Assembly: GCA_964544305.1 (NCBI GenBank)
Contig: CAZJAZ010000005.1
Coordinates: forward strand, 1 to 64,000
Origin: JAFDWI01 sp964544305
GTDB lineage: Bacteria; Actinomycetota; Acidimicrobiia; Acidimicrobiales; Iamiaceae
DNA length: 64,000 bases
Direction of reading: 5' to 3'
Shown here: positions 52,467 through 62,605 of the stretch, in pieces
How the letters are laid out: each line of letters opens with the position of its first letter
Numbering within the stretch: position 1 is the first letter of the stretch
Position numbers and translations under genes: made by a program
The notes under the pieces: model-generated
Told to the model about the DNA's origin: nothing
Seen by the model: the letters and a program-made list of their open reading frames with translations, nothing else
The model's database searches: none

Positions 52467-54935
52467 ATGAAGGTCGCTGTTGTCGCTCCTGAACCATCGT
52501 CGGGTGTGCGCGGCGGGACCGAACGAGCAGTCGATGCCATCGTCACCGCGCTCAACCACAAAAACGACGTTGAAGCCTGTGCGATCAAGCTGACAGTTGA
52601 CGAATCAAGCCTCAGCACACTCGTCGACGCCTATGAACGCTTTAGCCACCTTGATCTTGGTTCTTATGACCGCATCGTTTCGGTGAAATACCCCGCATGG
52701 ATGGCCCCACACCCAAACCATGTCGTCTACCTCTTCCACCCGCTGCGCGGCCTGTACGACACGTATCACCTGTTTCGACTCCCGAATAAGCCAACACCCG
52801 AATCCGCCCACGCCAGACGCCTCATTGAGTTCATTGAACGCAACAGTGGACGCGGTGCACTGTTCGAATTCTTTGGCCAATTCGATGCGCTTCGTCGCAG
52901 CGTTGCACCTGATCATCCTGACCTTGCTTTTCCCGGTCCTATCGCCCGTGCCATTGTCCACTGGCTCGATGCCATTGCGCTCGCGCCAACACAAATCACC
53001 AAATACTTCGCGTTGTCACGAACCGTGGCCGCACGGTCCAACTACTTTCCTCAAGAGGTCGTCCCGCGGGTGCTTACCATGCCCGGCTCACTGCCAACAC
53101 CCACGCCACAGCGTGCTCTTGGCAATGCATTGTTCACCGCTTCTCGCCTCGACGGTCCAAAGCGTATCGAACTCATTATTGATGCGATGACCCACGTTCA
53201 AGCCGACATCCCACTTCGCATCGCCGGAACCGGACCAGCCGAACATGCATTGCGTGAACGCGCCGCACACGACAAGCGCATCGAATTTCTTGGGTACGTG
53301 TCTGACAGCGAGCTTGCCGCCCACTACCAAGAGGCTATTGCGGTTCCCTTCGTTCCTTTCGACGAAGACCTCGGCCTCATTCCCCTTGAAGCAGCAAGTC
53401 AAGCAACGCCGATTGTGACCGTTGCCGATGCGGGTGGACCAACCGAGTTCGTCGCCGATGGTGTCAACGGTCTTATTGTCGCGCCGACACCAAGCGCACT
53501 TGGCTCCGCGCTCAACCAGATCACCGCTGACCCAGCGTGGGCACGACGCATGGGGATTGCCGCCCACCGAAAAGCGTCAACGTATCGCTGGAGCGACGTT
53601 GCCGACGCGCTCACCGCGACCGATCAGGTCATCGAAACGCACCGACAAGCCGTTTCTGGTCGACGGCCCGTCGTCATTTCACTTGCCACCTATGGCATTG
53701 ATCGTCCTGCACATGGGGGACAACTCCGCGTCAATCATCTCTGCCAAGCACTCGCGCAGACCATGGATGTTCATGTTCTTGCACTTGACGCCAATGCACA
53801 GCACACCACAACGACCACGATTGCTCCCGGTCTCGAATGCACGATTGTTGCGCGAGATCCGCGTCAAAGTCGCATCGAAGACACCCTTGGCATCCAAGCT
53901 GCACAACCGGTCACCGACATCATGTCGGGCATTAACGCACACCTCACCAAAGAATTCACTGCGACGCTCGCCAACCTTGCACGAGAAGCTGACCTGGTCA
54001 TCCTTGAGCAGCCATTCTTGTACCCGGCACTCGACCACGCTGGCATCGACCTTCCAATCGTTGTCAACACCCAAAACGTTGAATGGGATATGCGCGCGAG
54101 CACGCTTGCTCCGTCACGAATCCGTCGAGAACTGCTCGACATGGTTGGGCAAATTGAAGCCCACGCACTCAAGAACGCAACGGCAATCACCGCATGTTCC
54201 CCGGACGACGCAAGCCGTCTGGCTTCGCTGTATGCCCTTGACGAGCAACGCATCACATTGATTCCAAACGGAACGAATGTTCCGACGACGGTTCCCACGC
54301 TGGTCGAACGATCACGGGCCGCAACGACTTGGCTCCGACGCTTTGGATGGAACCGACAAAGTAGCGAAGCAAAGCAACTCGGCGTTTTCTTCGGCTCGTG
54401 GCACCTTCCCAACATTGATGCCGCCGAGTTCCTTGTCGAACTCGCCGACGCCAACCCTGATCTCTTTATCGTTTCAGCAGGCAATCACGCGCAGGCGTTC
54501 GAGGGACGACACCTTCCGACAAATATTGTTTTTCCCGGGCCAGTTTCCGAACGCACAAAACAAGCACTCCTTGCAAGCGCGACGGTCGCGCTCAACCCGA
54601 TGCGCACCGGCTCAGGCACCAACCTCAAGATCATCGAGTTCCTCGCACATGGCGTCCCGACCGTGTCAACCCCGTTTGGGGCACGAGGACTTGGACTCGT
54701 TGACAGAGAACACCTCATCCTTGCATCACCCAACGAATTCGCGTCCGCGATTCGTCAAACAGCAAGTGACCCGATCGCCACACAGCAACGAATCGACTCC
54801 GCCCGACGCTTTATCACGGCCTATGACTGGCAGGTGATCGGCGGCAATTACCGTGACCTCGTTGGACACGCCATCGCTCCTCGTCAACAGGCTACGGCCG
54901 AGCCAATCGCTACACTGCAACATCGTGACGGCTGA
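52467..54935 (+). CDS. Tandem GT4-GT4 glycosyltransferase
   Basis: An 822-residue fusion of two GT-B units. Unit 1 (1-395): 'VRGGTERAVDAIVTALN', 'NALFTASRLDGPKRIELIIDA', 'PFDEDLGLIPLEAASQATPIV'. Unit 2 (about 400-822): 'GGQLRVNHLCQALAQTMDVHVLAL', 'VVNTQNVEWDMRA', 'LGVFFGSWHLPNIDAAEFLVE', and 'TGSGTNLKIIEFLAHGVPTVSTPFGARGL'. The two probably add two sugars in succession. ATG 52467 follows GAGG ten bases upstream. The next gene, a methyltransferase, starts inside its last 11 bases. Donors cannot be deduced. Confidence 0.9.
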   Translation: MKVAVVAPEPSSGVRGGTERAVDAIVTALNHKNDVEACAIKLTVDESSLSTLVDAYERFSHLDLGSYDRIVSVKYPAWMAPHPNHVVYLFHPLRGLYDTYHLFRLPNKPTPESAHARRLIEFIERNSGRGALFEFFGQFDALRRSVAPDHPDLAFPGPIARAIVHWLDAIALAPTQITKYFALSRTVAARSNYFPQEVVPRVLTMPGSLPTPTPQRALGNALFTASRLDGPKRIELIIDAMTHVQADIPLRIAGTGPAEHALRERAAHDKRIEFLGYVSDSELAAHYQEAIAVPFVPFDEDLGLIPLEAASQATPIVTVADAGGPTEFVADGVNGLIVAPTPSALGSALNQITADPAWARRMGIAAHRKASTYRWSDVADALTATDQVIETHRQAVSGRRPVVISLATYGIDRPAHGGQLRVNHLCQALAQTMDVHVLALDANAQHTTTTTIAPGLECTIVARDPRQSRIEDTLGIQAAQPVTDIMSGINAHLTKEFTATLANLAREADLVILEQPFLYPALDHAGIDLPIVVNTQNVEWDMRASTLAPSRIRRELLDMVGQIEAHALKNATAITACSPDDASRLASLYALDEQRITLIPNGTNVPTTVPTLVERSRAATTWLRRFGWNRQSSEAKQLGVFFGSWHLPNIDAAEFLVELADANPDLFIVSAGNHAQAFEGRHLPTNIVFPGPVSERTKQALLASATVALNPMRTGSGTNLKIIEFLAHGVPTVSTPFGARGLGLVDREHLILASPNEFASAIRQTASDPIATQQRIDSARRFITAYDWQVIGGNYRDLVGHAIAPRQQATAEPIATLQHRDG

Positions 54936-56139
54936 ATCCGAAACACCGATCGTGGCTGACGCGAACGAATTTGACCGCATCGAGCAACTCCTGCTTGAAG
55001 CAGCAGCACACGCTCACGTCGGTGAAGAAATCCCGACAGGCTCACGGATGCGCCCCGCAAAGAAAGCGTTGGTCAAAGCACTCCGGCCCGTCACATCATT
55101 TCAGCGCGTCTACAACACCAAAGTTCTCCTCGCACTTACCCGGCTCAAAGACCACTTCGAACAGGTCGCGCGCAATGGCCAAGGCGCCCCCGGGCAACTC
55201 GATCGACTCAATATTTCGTTGGCGACCTTAGAAGTTGCGCTCGATCAAGTCAACGATCGAGTGCGCGCCATCGATGGCCGCGTTGGCCGACTCGAGGAGA
55301 ATCATCTCCACGCCACCGAATTACAAACACAGTGTGATCGAATTGATGCATTTGATGCACGCCTCAAGTTGATCGAAACCAAGCAAAATGTTGTCCTCCG
55401 CGAGGCACGCATGGCGTTGGGAGGCGACAGTGAGCTAGGGGCATTGCGCACCCTTGCGACCGAACTCGAAGGCGACGATGCTCGCCTCTACGCAGACATG
55501 GAGAACCTGTTTCGCGGTTCGCGCACCGACGTACTCGAACTCTTTCGGCCTTACGTTGACGACGTTACGGCAGTTTCCTTTGACGGCCCCGTTGTCGATA
55601 TTGGATGCGGACGCGGCGAGTGGCTTGAACTCCTTCGTGAAGCATCACTCAGTGCGTACGGACTTGACCTCAATCCGATAACCGTTGACGAATGTGTCGC
55701 ACGCGGCCTTGACGCTCGGAAAGAAGACGTTGTCGCGCATCTCTCATCGCTCCCCGATGGTTCAATCCGTGCCATCACTGGTTTTCACATCGCCGAGCAC
55801 CTGTCGCTCGATGGGCTCTTGTCGATCATCGAGTCTGCGTTTGTCGCACTCACACCCGGCGGGGTCCTCGTACTCGAGACACCGAACTGCACGAACCTGT
55901 CAGTCGGTGCAGCATCGTTCTATCTCGATCCAACCCACATCAAGCCATTGCATCCACAACTCCTCGAGTTCTTGTGTTTGCATCGTGGCTTCGACAGTGT
56001 CGAGATTCGCTACCTGCATCCTCGTCGTACGGAAACTCCTTCCATCACCGGCGATCAGCACATTGACAACGAGATGAACTGGGCCCTCTTTGGACCCATG
56101 GACTATGCGGTCATTGCCAAGAAGGCGCCGAAAGGCTGA
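54925..56139 (+). CDS. Coiled-coil methyltransferase of glycan-cluster type
   Basis: A 404-residue protein. Residues about 70-180 are a coiled coil ('LDRLNISLATLEVALDQVNDRVRAIDGRVGRLEENHLHATEL'-like heptads). The methyltransferase follows: 'FDGPVVDIGCGRGEWLELLREAS', 'YGLDLNP', 'SIRAITGFHIAEHLSLDGL', 'LTPGGVLVLETPN', and 'FYLDPTHIKPLHPQLL'. The last pieces are shared with WbdD-type and other O-antigen methyltransferases. GTG 54925 is taken as start because it overlaps the upstream stop by 11 bases. It may cap a growing glycan by methylation and, with the coiled coil, measure its length; this is inference. Confidence 0.82.
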   Translation: MTAESETPIVADANEFDRIEQLLLEAAAHAHVGEEIPTGSRMRPAKKALVKALRPVTSFQRVYNTKVLLALTRLKDHFEQVARNGQGAPGQLDRLNISLATLEVALDQVNDRVRAIDGRVGRLEENHLHATELQTQCDRIDAFDARLKLIETKQNVVLREARMALGGDSELGALRTLATELEGDDARLYADMENLFRGSRTDVLELFRPYVDDVTAVSFDGPVVDIGCGRGEWLELLREASLSAYGLDLNPITVDECVARGLDARKEDVVAHLSSLPDGSIRAITGFHIAEHLSLDGLLSIIESAFVALTPGGVLVLETPNCTNLSVGAASFYLDPTHIKPLHPQLLEFLCLHRGFDSVEIRYLHPRRTETPSITGDQHIDNEMNWALFGPMDYAVIAKKAPKG

Positions 56140-57314
56140 TGCGCAAGATCGCCATTCTCAAGCCGCATCACGGACCAGTTGGCGGTTTTGAGCGAGTCGT
56201 TGCCCGAATTGAAAACATCTTGGTTGATGCTGGCTATGACGTGACTCGCCACACCGTCGACATGACCAAGGCGATCCCACATGGCGGCAACCTTGACGCA
56301 ACCGACCGTGAGCTCACCAATTACCGCTTTGGGCGAGATTCTTTTGATGGAATCTCTACCTCGGTCTACGACCTGGTCCTCTCGACGTCGCCTCCCTCGT
56401 ACTGTCACCGCCACCCTGCACACCTCGCGTTGTTCTACCATCACCACCGCGTCTTCTACGACCTCGAAGATCTCTTCATTGATGCCGGATTCGCACCCCG
56501 ACCTGACCATCACCGACGCGCCGCGCAAACCGTCAGAGACCTCGACGCGCCACGGCTTACTGCGGTCAAGACATTCCTGTGCCCGTCAAATACGGTGCAA
56601 AACCGTCTTAATCGCTACAACAACCGCCACGACACGCTTCGCTTCTACGCAGGAATCGGAGTTGGGGGCTCGGACGCCACACTCGATTCGATAGCGGCGA
56701 GTAACGGTGCTTTGTGTGTCACTCGCCATGAATTTCCCAAACGGGCCGAGTTGCTCGTCGCCGCGGCCCACCTTCTCCCTTTAGAGATTGCCGTGCAATG
56801 CACCGGAACCGGTGGCCGACTCGCATTCGCAAAGAAACTTGATGCCGAATTGGCTGCTGGTTTGCCTCTGGGCGATTCTCATTCGCTGTGGTGCAATACC
56901 GGTGCAACCACCTCGCCCGCCACCGACACCGAGGGCCGGGTCAACTTTGTTGGACACGTCACCGACGTCGAGCTTGACGGCTTGTACGATGCGGCACGCT
57001 GCGTAGTCGCACCCGCTTATGACGAAGACTACGGCTTAACTGCAATCGAGGCGATGGCTCGGGCACGTCCCGTCATCGTGTGCCGAGACGGCGGTGGGCT
57101 CGCCGAACTTATTGATGACGGAGAAACCGGGCTCGTCGTTGACCCCGACCCTCGTGCAATTGCCGATGCGATCATCCGGCTTCACAACGACGTCGCGCTC
57201 GCTACCGAATTAGGAAACAACGGTCGTCAGCGCGCCGCAGACCTGTCGTGGAACGCCGCAGCGTCACAGCTTCTCGACGCCGTTACCTGCACCCTTGATA
57301 CAGCACGGGATTAA
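56139..57314 (+). CDS. Glycosyltransferase family 4
   Basis: A 391-residue GT-B enzyme: 'ILKPHHGPVGGFERVVARIENILV' (acceptor loop), 'FYHHHRVFYDLEDLFI' and 'FLCPSNTVQNRLNRYN' in the N-terminal half, and 'FVGHVTDVELDGLYDAARC', 'VVAPAYDEDYGLTAIEAMARARPVIVCRDGG' in the donor half. The first base of its ATG is the last base of the upstream TGA, so it is coupled to the methyltransferase gene. Its end is 25 bases from the convergent glycosyltransferase gene and no hairpin is visible in that gap. Confidence 0.92.
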   Translation: MRKIAILKPHHGPVGGFERVVARIENILVDAGYDVTRHTVDMTKAIPHGGNLDATDRELTNYRFGRDSFDGISTSVYDLVLSTSPPSYCHRHPAHLALFYHHHRVFYDLEDLFIDAGFAPRPDHHRRAAQTVRDLDAPRLTAVKTFLCPSNTVQNRLNRYNNRHDTLRFYAGIGVGGSDATLDSIAASNGALCVTRHEFPKRAELLVAAAHLLPLEIAVQCTGTGGRLAFAKKLDAELAAGLPLGDSHSLWCNTGATTSPATDTEGRVNFVGHVTDVELDGLYDAARCVVAPAYDEDYGLTAIEAMARARPVIVCRDGGGLAELIDDGETGLVVDPDPRAIADAIIRLHNDVALATELGNNGRQRAADLSWNAAASQLLDAVTCTLDTARD

Positions 57315-57339
57315 CGCCGGCACTAGATGTCCACGTTGT

Positions 57340-58506
57340 TTACGACGCTGCAGAAGCAAAGGCCGCACGATAGAGAGCAGCAAAGCCCTGTGCCGTTTTT
57401 GCCCATGTGAACTGTGCGGCGCGATCCTTGCCTTTTGCAATCAGTTCACCTTGCATCTCGGGATCGTCGATGACGCTTTGCAATGCTTGCGCCAAGTCGG
57501 TGATTCCTTGCGTCCGATCATCAACAAGGGCCGCGGCGGACACCATTTTGGCGGCATCGCCGACGACTTCGGGCAGCGATCCGGCGTCGGTACACACCAC
57601 CGGTGTGCCAGCATCCATTGCCTCAAGCGGTGGGAGACCGAAACCTTCATACCGAGAGGGATACGCCAGAACCGTCGCACCGCGTAGCAAAGCGGCACGC
57701 TGATTCTCATCGATACGCCCCAAGCGCACGATTCGCTCATTGGCATGACAGCGTGCAATTGCACGATCCACCGCATCGGCGCCCCAACCCGTTGAGCCGG
57801 CAAGGACCAAACGCAACGTTGCGTCACTACGAGAAAGTTCAGCGAATGCATCAACGAGTGCCGGCAGGTCTTTCCGCGGCTCAATCGTTCCTAACGCCAA
57901 TATGTATCGGTCGCTGCCCGCGAGTTTGCCACCGGCACGAGCATCGGACAGCGCAGTTGGTTCACCCAACCCGGTGACACCGCCCGGGACCGAAACGACT
58001 CGATCCTCGGCGACTGCAAAGTGCTCTCGCACTTCATTTGCTACGAAATTTGAGGACGTGTGGACCCACGCTCCCCGGGCAATCGCGCGTCCAATGAGCC
58101 GGGGAAAGGTTCGGGTGTGCTCGTCAGCCAATTCGGGGAACCGCAAGGGCGTGAGATCATGGACCGTGACCACACTTGCGCCGTGGCGGGTTGGCGGGAC
58201 CACATAGTTCGTGCCGTGGACGACATCGATCGCTCCGGTCCACCATTCAATAGGTGGAAAATTCAAACGCTGCCAGGCCAAATGTAATGGACGGGCTGCA
58301 AAGGGCCGTTTCACCACACGAACCGATGGGGGGCAGTGCGTCTTGAGATCGTCGCGGCCTCGCCAGGTCACGGCGAACACGTTGAGATCAAGTGACGAAT
58401 CGTGCGCGAGTTCACCAAGTGTTTCTGACGTGAACCTGCCGATTCCGGTTTGCAGACCTAAACACGCGGTTGCGTCAAAGGCAACCTTGATCTTTCGCTC
58501 GATCAC
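57340..58506 (-). CDS. Glycosyltransferase family 4 (mannosyltransferase-like)
   Basis: A 388-residue GT-B enzyme. 'KVAFDATACLGLQTGIGRFTSETL' is the acceptor-binding start, 'VVHGTNYVVPPTRHGASVVTVHDLTPLRFPE' follows, and the donor part is 'ILALGTIEPRKDLPALVDAFAEL' and 'YPSRYEGFGLPPLEAMDAGTPVVC'. These strings recall mannosyl- and rhamnosyltransferases such as those of O-antigen synthesis. GTG 58506 overlaps the previous gene's stop by four bases (GTGA), which decides the start. It is the last gene of the leftward operon led by the ABC exporter. Confidence 0.92.
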   Translation of the reverse strand: MIERKIKVAFDATACLGLQTGIGRFTSETLGELAHDSSLDLNVFAVTWRGRDDLKTHCPPSVRVVKRPFAARPLHLAWQRLNFPPIEWWTGAIDVVHGTNYVVPPTRHGASVVTVHDLTPLRFPELADEHTRTFPRLIGRAIARGAWVHTSSNFVANEVREHFAVAEDRVVSVPGGVTGLGEPTALSDARAGGKLAGSDRYILALGTIEPRKDLPALVDAFAELSRSDATLRLVLAGSTGWGADAVDRAIARCHANERIVRLGRIDENQRAALLRGATVLAYPSRYEGFGLPPLEAMDAGTPVVCTDAGSLPEVVGDAAKMVSAAALVDDRTQGITDLAQALQSVIDDPEMQGELIAKGKDRAAQFTWAKTAQGFAALYRAAFASAAS

Positions 58507-60026
58507 TGCAATGAGGACAAATACTGCGCGCCTTCGGCACTCGCAGCGAGCGCAACGCGAATCTGGGAAACGCTGCGATTGCGCAAATAGGTCGACGTCC
58601 AATAATTCAGGCCCGCGGCATCAGCCGCACGTCCAAGCGTGAGAAGGTAATTCTGATTCACGAGGCGCGAAGCGAATTCGCTACTTCCCAGAATTGTCGA
58701 CGCGACCTGGGTGCGGGTCATCGCACCATTTGCCAGCTTGTCGGTCCAGAGTTGCAAGCCGCCAGCGTCAACGTTGCGGCCGAGAAAGTCAAGATACAAG
58801 TTCGTCACGAACGTCGCCGGATCATTTGCGCCGCGATTGCGGTAGTACTCATTTGAGCCCGCCAACGACGCCAGAACTCGGTCGTTGCGCTGTACGTTGC
58901 CCAGGTAGTTCGCCCACGCCGTCAAACCGTCTGGGTCGGGGGCCCGGTGCAACACCGTGACATAGTCAATTGACACGAGATAGCGGCGGTACTCATTCGC
59001 CTTTGTGACAGTCGTTGCAAACGTCGTCCGAGAATTGCCCGAAACGAGGTAGTTCAACCACCAAGCTTGTTCATCGGTGTTGGCGGGACGATTGAGAAAA
59101 ACCCGGTATGAGCTGTTCACATAGGCCGCAACAGCTTCAGGTTCAAGCAGCGGATCGGGGGCAATTGTCGTGGACGTTGTGCTCGATGGGCTTGATGTGC
59201 TCGATGAACTTGATGACCCCGTCGTCGAGCCAAACCAATTGGTGAACAATGTGACAAACGCTTGGTTTGCCGAAAGGTGTGGCGTGTAGGTGTACAGGGT
59301 TGCGGTGACCCCATTGGTCATTGTGACAACGTCGCCACCTAAGAGCGTGCCTTTTCCGTCGTGATACACCAATGGGGCTGAGGCACTGTCTCGATACGTG
59401 CCCTTGGTATAAAACCCGTAATTCGTCACGTTCTGATTGTCACGCCAATTCAAGTTACCAATCGCACGCTGGCGGTTGAACTGAAGCTGCCAAGCACCGT
59501 GATTGACCTGAGCGCTAAAGCCTGCGTGACGCTCTGCAGAAACACACGTACCGGTGATACCTAAACTCGGGTAGTTGTAGCGTGCGCCCCCGTCGGGACA
59601 GGCGTAACCCATCGCCGACCAGTACCGCCATGTGGGACATCCCGCACCGCCGGTAACCAATGACTGTTCTTTTTCAAGCGTGACCAGCAGGACTTGGGGA
59701 TTGATGTCGTACATCGAGGCTGCGGTGCTGATAATCGTGGCTGCGGAAACGTTCGAACCGTAGTTGGAATAGTCGAGCGGCAGGCGATCGGTGTAGCTCC
59801 GCAAACACGAATTCGGATACTGATTGAGAAACGTCTGAATCTGTGCTGTGGTCATCGTCCCGGTGTTGTCAAACACCGCGTCGCTCATCAAATAATTCGG
59901 GTTAAATGTCGCAGACGTCGCGGACTGCGCACTTGACGAAGTCCATCCAATACCGCCAGCAAGGCCAACAACCACCATGAGGGCAACAACAAGTGTCCGT
60001 CGTGCACGTGTGTACGAAGACGTCAT
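58503..60026 (-). CDS. Secreted protein with DUF4214 repeats and lysozyme-like N-terminus
   Basis: A 507-residue protein with a signal peptide ('RTLVVALMVVVGLAGGIGW', cut near residue 38). Residues about 45-270 contain 'ISTAASMYDINPQVLLVTLEKEQSLVT', reminiscent of the Glu region of transglycosylase folds. A Ser/Thr linker follows (about 275-295). Residues about 300-507 are four DUF4214 repeats such as 'YVNSSYRVFLNRPANTDEQAWW' and 'LYLDFLGRNVDAGGLQLWTDKL'. DUF4214 occurs in surface and S-layer-like proteins. It may cut peptidoglycan to let a polymer through, or bind the polymer. Start ATG 60026 lies just after the lipoprotein stop. Confidence 0.8.
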   Translation of the reverse strand: MTSSYTRARRTLVVALMVVVGLAGGIGWTSSSAQSATSATFNPNYLMSDAVFDNTGTMTTAQIQTFLNQYPNSCLRSYTDRLPLDYSNYGSNVSAATIISTAASMYDINPQVLLVTLEKEQSLVTGGAGCPTWRYWSAMGYACPDGGARYNYPSLGITGTCVSAERHAGFSAQVNHGAWQLQFNRQRAIGNLNWRDNQNVTNYGFYTKGTYRDSASAPLVYHDGKGTLLGGDVVTMTNGVTATLYTYTPHLSANQAFVTLFTNWFGSTTGSSSSSSTSSPSSTTSTTIAPDPLLEPEAVAAYVNSSYRVFLNRPANTDEQAWWLNYLVSGNSRTTFATTVTKANEYRRYLVSIDYVTVLHRAPDPDGLTAWANYLGNVQRNDRVLASLAGSNEYYRNRGANDPATFVTNLYLDFLGRNVDAGGLQLWTDKLANGAMTRTQVASTILGSSEFASRLVNQNYLLTLGRAADAAGLNYWTSTYLRNRSVSQIRVALAASAEGAQYLSSLQ

Positions 60027-60027
60027 A

Positions 60028-60627
60028 TCACGGCACCACCGTCAATCCGTCGGAGTCGGTTGCGTGTGCTTGCAACCCATTTGCGGTCGCCACGACATCA
60101 ACCTGCCAATGGCCGGTCTGCAATCCGATTGATTTGGGAGTCCAGTACCAAACCGTGTCGCCTTGTTCATCAACGACCTGCGCCGGAAGTTTCACCGTTT
60201 CCGAGCCCATTGTAAAAACAACCTGGCAGGTCGCTCCTGGAGACGTTGCACAAACAGACCGGGCCGAGGCGCCATCGCCAAGACTGAGCGGCACCTCATG
60301 ACTTGATACGAACTCGCCCGTTGGCGTGTTTGGAGGCGTTGTGGCAACCCGTGTCGTTGTGGTCGGCGTTTCTTGGGTTGTGGGGGGGGACGAATTTACG
60401 GTCGTCTGACCAGGCACTGAAGAGGGAGCGGTGCTTGTTACCCCAGTTACGCTCGTTGTTGGGATGCTCGATGCCACCGCGGCCGTCGAACCTGACGATG
60501 CACATCCGGCGCTTCCGGCGAGCAATGCGATACCCGTTGTACAACACAAGGCGCGCAACAATCGTGACCCCTGAAATGACACTCGTGCAATTCTTTCATA
60601 TGTTTGAAGAACGAACAAGGAATTCAC
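60028..60627 (-). CDS. Putative lipoprotein with Thr/Pro/Ser linker
   Basis: A 199-residue protein with 'LCCTTGIALLAGSAGC' as a lipobox, so lipid attachment to the last Cys is likely. A Thr/Ser/Pro-rich linker ('TTTTRVATTPPNTPTGEF') joins it to a C-terminal part 'SVCATSPGATCQVVFTMGSETVKLPAQVVDEQG' and 'GLQTGHWQVDVVATANGLQ', a small beta-rich domain. GTG 60627 follows the membrane protein's TGA by one base; GTG 60582 is an alternative that gives a shorter signal. No family was recognised. Confidence 0.7.
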   Translation of the reverse strand: MNSLFVLQTYERIARVSFQGSRLLRALCCTTGIALLAGSAGCASSGSTAAVASSIPTTSVTGVTSTAPSSVPGQTTVNSSPPTTQETPTTTTRVATTPPNTPTGEFVSSHEVPLSLGDGASARSVCATSPGATCQVVFTMGSETVKLPAQVVDEQGDTVWYWTPKSIGLQTGHWQVDVVATANGLQAHATDSDGLTVVP

Positions 60628-60628
60628 G

Positions 60629-62605
60629 TCAGTTCTGCTTGGCGAGTTGCTTATAGAGCTTTGGGCCAACTAAGCGGCGTGCCTGATTCGACACCTCTTG
60701 GGTTGACAGACTGTGGCGTTGCGCGTAGCCCTCCAAGGTCCAAAACGTCCAGCGTCCGTCGTCCGACGACACCACCGGTTCGCCAATTGCCGTCGTCAAG
60801 AGTTTGGAAACGGATGCGCCTGCGTCGGAGTAACCCGTTCGGTCAACAAGAACACCGTCAAAACCTAACCCCACAAGCCCGGCCAACGATGCGACTGGGT
60901 CATCGCTTGAAATTCTGTGCTGCCACGTCGCCGTGGGACGCCCACGAGTTGCACCATACGAAAATCGCAGGCCGTTGGAAAAGAGGAAGGGCAACAGGCC
61001 TTCATAGTCCAGCATTGCATTGCGAGGAGGTGCCTCCGGGAACGCAACAATGGGCAACTGGAACACCATGCCGGTCGGGCCAATCTGCGCGGCAATTGCT
61101 TCATCGAGTTTACGCAATTCCATCGCCTGGATGTGATCACGTTGATTCGTTGCGCTCCAGGCATACGTCGTTCGTGTATCCCAAAGTCCAAAACCGGTGA
61201 CGGCGACTGCGAGCAGACAAGCCAATCCCGTCGCACTCAAACGACGCAGCCGCGGAGCCGCCGTAGCCGACTCCCCCACTACTTTGCGTCGCAGAAACGC
61301 GAGGAACTTTTCCAATGCGATCGCCACCAGCAACAGTGAACAAAAGCCAATCAGTACAACAGCACGATCCCATACCCGTATTTGTGAAAAACCCAACACG
61401 CTCAGTACCAACGCCAATCCCGACATGGTGGCAAAGAGCACCAAGATCAGTGTGATCATCCCTGACTGAACCCAAAGACGTCGACGACTTCGAAAGCTCG
61501 GACCGGCACGGGTATCGAGACCATTGGCAATCACCCCAAACAAGAGGCCAAAAAATCCAAGCGCGCCCAATGTGCCAAGACTTTGTCCCGCTTCTCCAGG
61601 TGCAGGACTGTGCTCTTGGGCCCGCGGCCACAAGTTTGACAATGCCTTGATGCGATGATCAGGAACCGGCAGCACCATTTTCGCGATCTGGAGCCCATAG
61701 GTGGTCTGCTCGGATGGATAACGCTTCGCCGCATGGTGGTTTGGGCCATGGGTTGCCTTATACGAGTAATTCGGGATGAACAACAACCCAAACGTCCCCG
61801 CAATGATCAGCCCGGCACACAGTGCGGCCGCAAAATCACCAATATCTCGATTACGAATCGTGGCAATGAGCGCACCAAAGAGCAGTGCAACAAGTGTGAA
61901 CGCCATCACCATGGTTTCGAACGAGCCAACAAACGCACACAATGCGACCGCACCCGTGACGCGCCACCAACGCACATTGCGCCACAAGCGGCCAACACCC
62001 CAGACCGGACCGGATGGATCGACCAAGAAGCGATCTTTCCACGACAACGTCCAGAACATGATGAGAACAGCAATCGGCGCGCTCAGATACATCGAGCGAA
62101 ACATGTGAAACTCGCCGTGCATGAAGTGATAGGGCAGCCAGGTGTACAAAAATGCAATCGGTGCCGCCACAAGAAAACGGAACCGCAAGTGCGCCAAGAC
62201 CAGATAGGTGACCGCTGCCAGGATTACAAACCCACTCAAGAAATAGACATTCATCACCCAAAACGGACGATCAGAAAAGAGGGTGAGAATCCGCAATCCA
62301 ACAATCTGCAGCGACTCTCCAGTTTGTGGAAAATCGTACAATTGCTGCCCAAACGGCGCTCCCAAATGCGGGTTCGTGAAGTACCAGCCGGTGTCGTGAA
62401 TCGACCGAATCACCGCCGCCATCTGGAGGTGGTCCGTTCCTGCTGCCATGAACGCGACCCAATAGCTTTGCTGCCAAGCCCGAAACTTGTAGACGGCAAG
62501 CGCACCTGACGCACCACCGACCACCAGGGCTTGTGCAAGGACAACGGCAAGATGTTTCGCCGACGATTGCTCGTCGCAACGTTCGTCTTGATCATTCGCG
62601 GTCAC
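60629..62605 (-). CDS. GT-C-like membrane protein
   Basis: A 658-residue protein with an N-terminal helix, about eleven more helices, and a soluble end. The first loop 'AGTDHLQMAAVIRSIHDTGWYFTNPHLGAPFGQQLYDFP' has an acidic-His pair (DH) as in GT-C enzymes using polyprenyl-phosphate sugars, and 'WLPYHFMHGEFHMFRSMYL' is typical of related actinobacterial proteins. The exported domain from about residue 500 has 'GPTGMVFQLPIVAFPEAPPRN'. GTG 62605 overlaps the wzt stop by four bases. It probably adds a sugar outside the membrane or helps transfer the exported polymer. Confidence 0.72.
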   Translation of the reverse strand: MTANDQDERCDEQSSAKHLAVVLAQALVVGGASGALAVYKFRAWQQSYWVAFMAAGTDHLQMAAVIRSIHDTGWYFTNPHLGAPFGQQLYDFPQTGESLQIVGLRILTLFSDRPFWVMNVYFLSGFVILAAVTYLVLAHLRFRFLVAAPIAFLYTWLPYHFMHGEFHMFRSMYLSAPIAVLIMFWTLSWKDRFLVDPSGPVWGVGRLWRNVRWWRVTGAVALCAFVGSFETMVMAFTLVALLFGALIATIRNRDIGDFAAALCAGLIIAGTFGLLFIPNYSYKATHGPNHHAAKRYPSEQTTYGLQIAKMVLPVPDHRIKALSNLWPRAQEHSPAPGEAGQSLGTLGALGFFGLLFGVIANGLDTRAGPSFRSRRRLWVQSGMITLILVLFATMSGLALVLSVLGFSQIRVWDRAVVLIGFCSLLLVAIALEKFLAFLRRKVVGESATAAPRLRRLSATGLACLLAVAVTGFGLWDTRTTYAWSATNQRDHIQAMELRKLDEAIAAQIGPTGMVFQLPIVAFPEAPPRNAMLDYEGLLPFLFSNGLRFSYGATRGRPTATWQHRISSDDPVASLAGLVGLGFDGVLVDRTGYSDAGASVSKLLTTAIGEPVVSSDDGRWTFWTLEGYAQRHSLSTQEVSNQARRLVGPKLYKQLAKQN

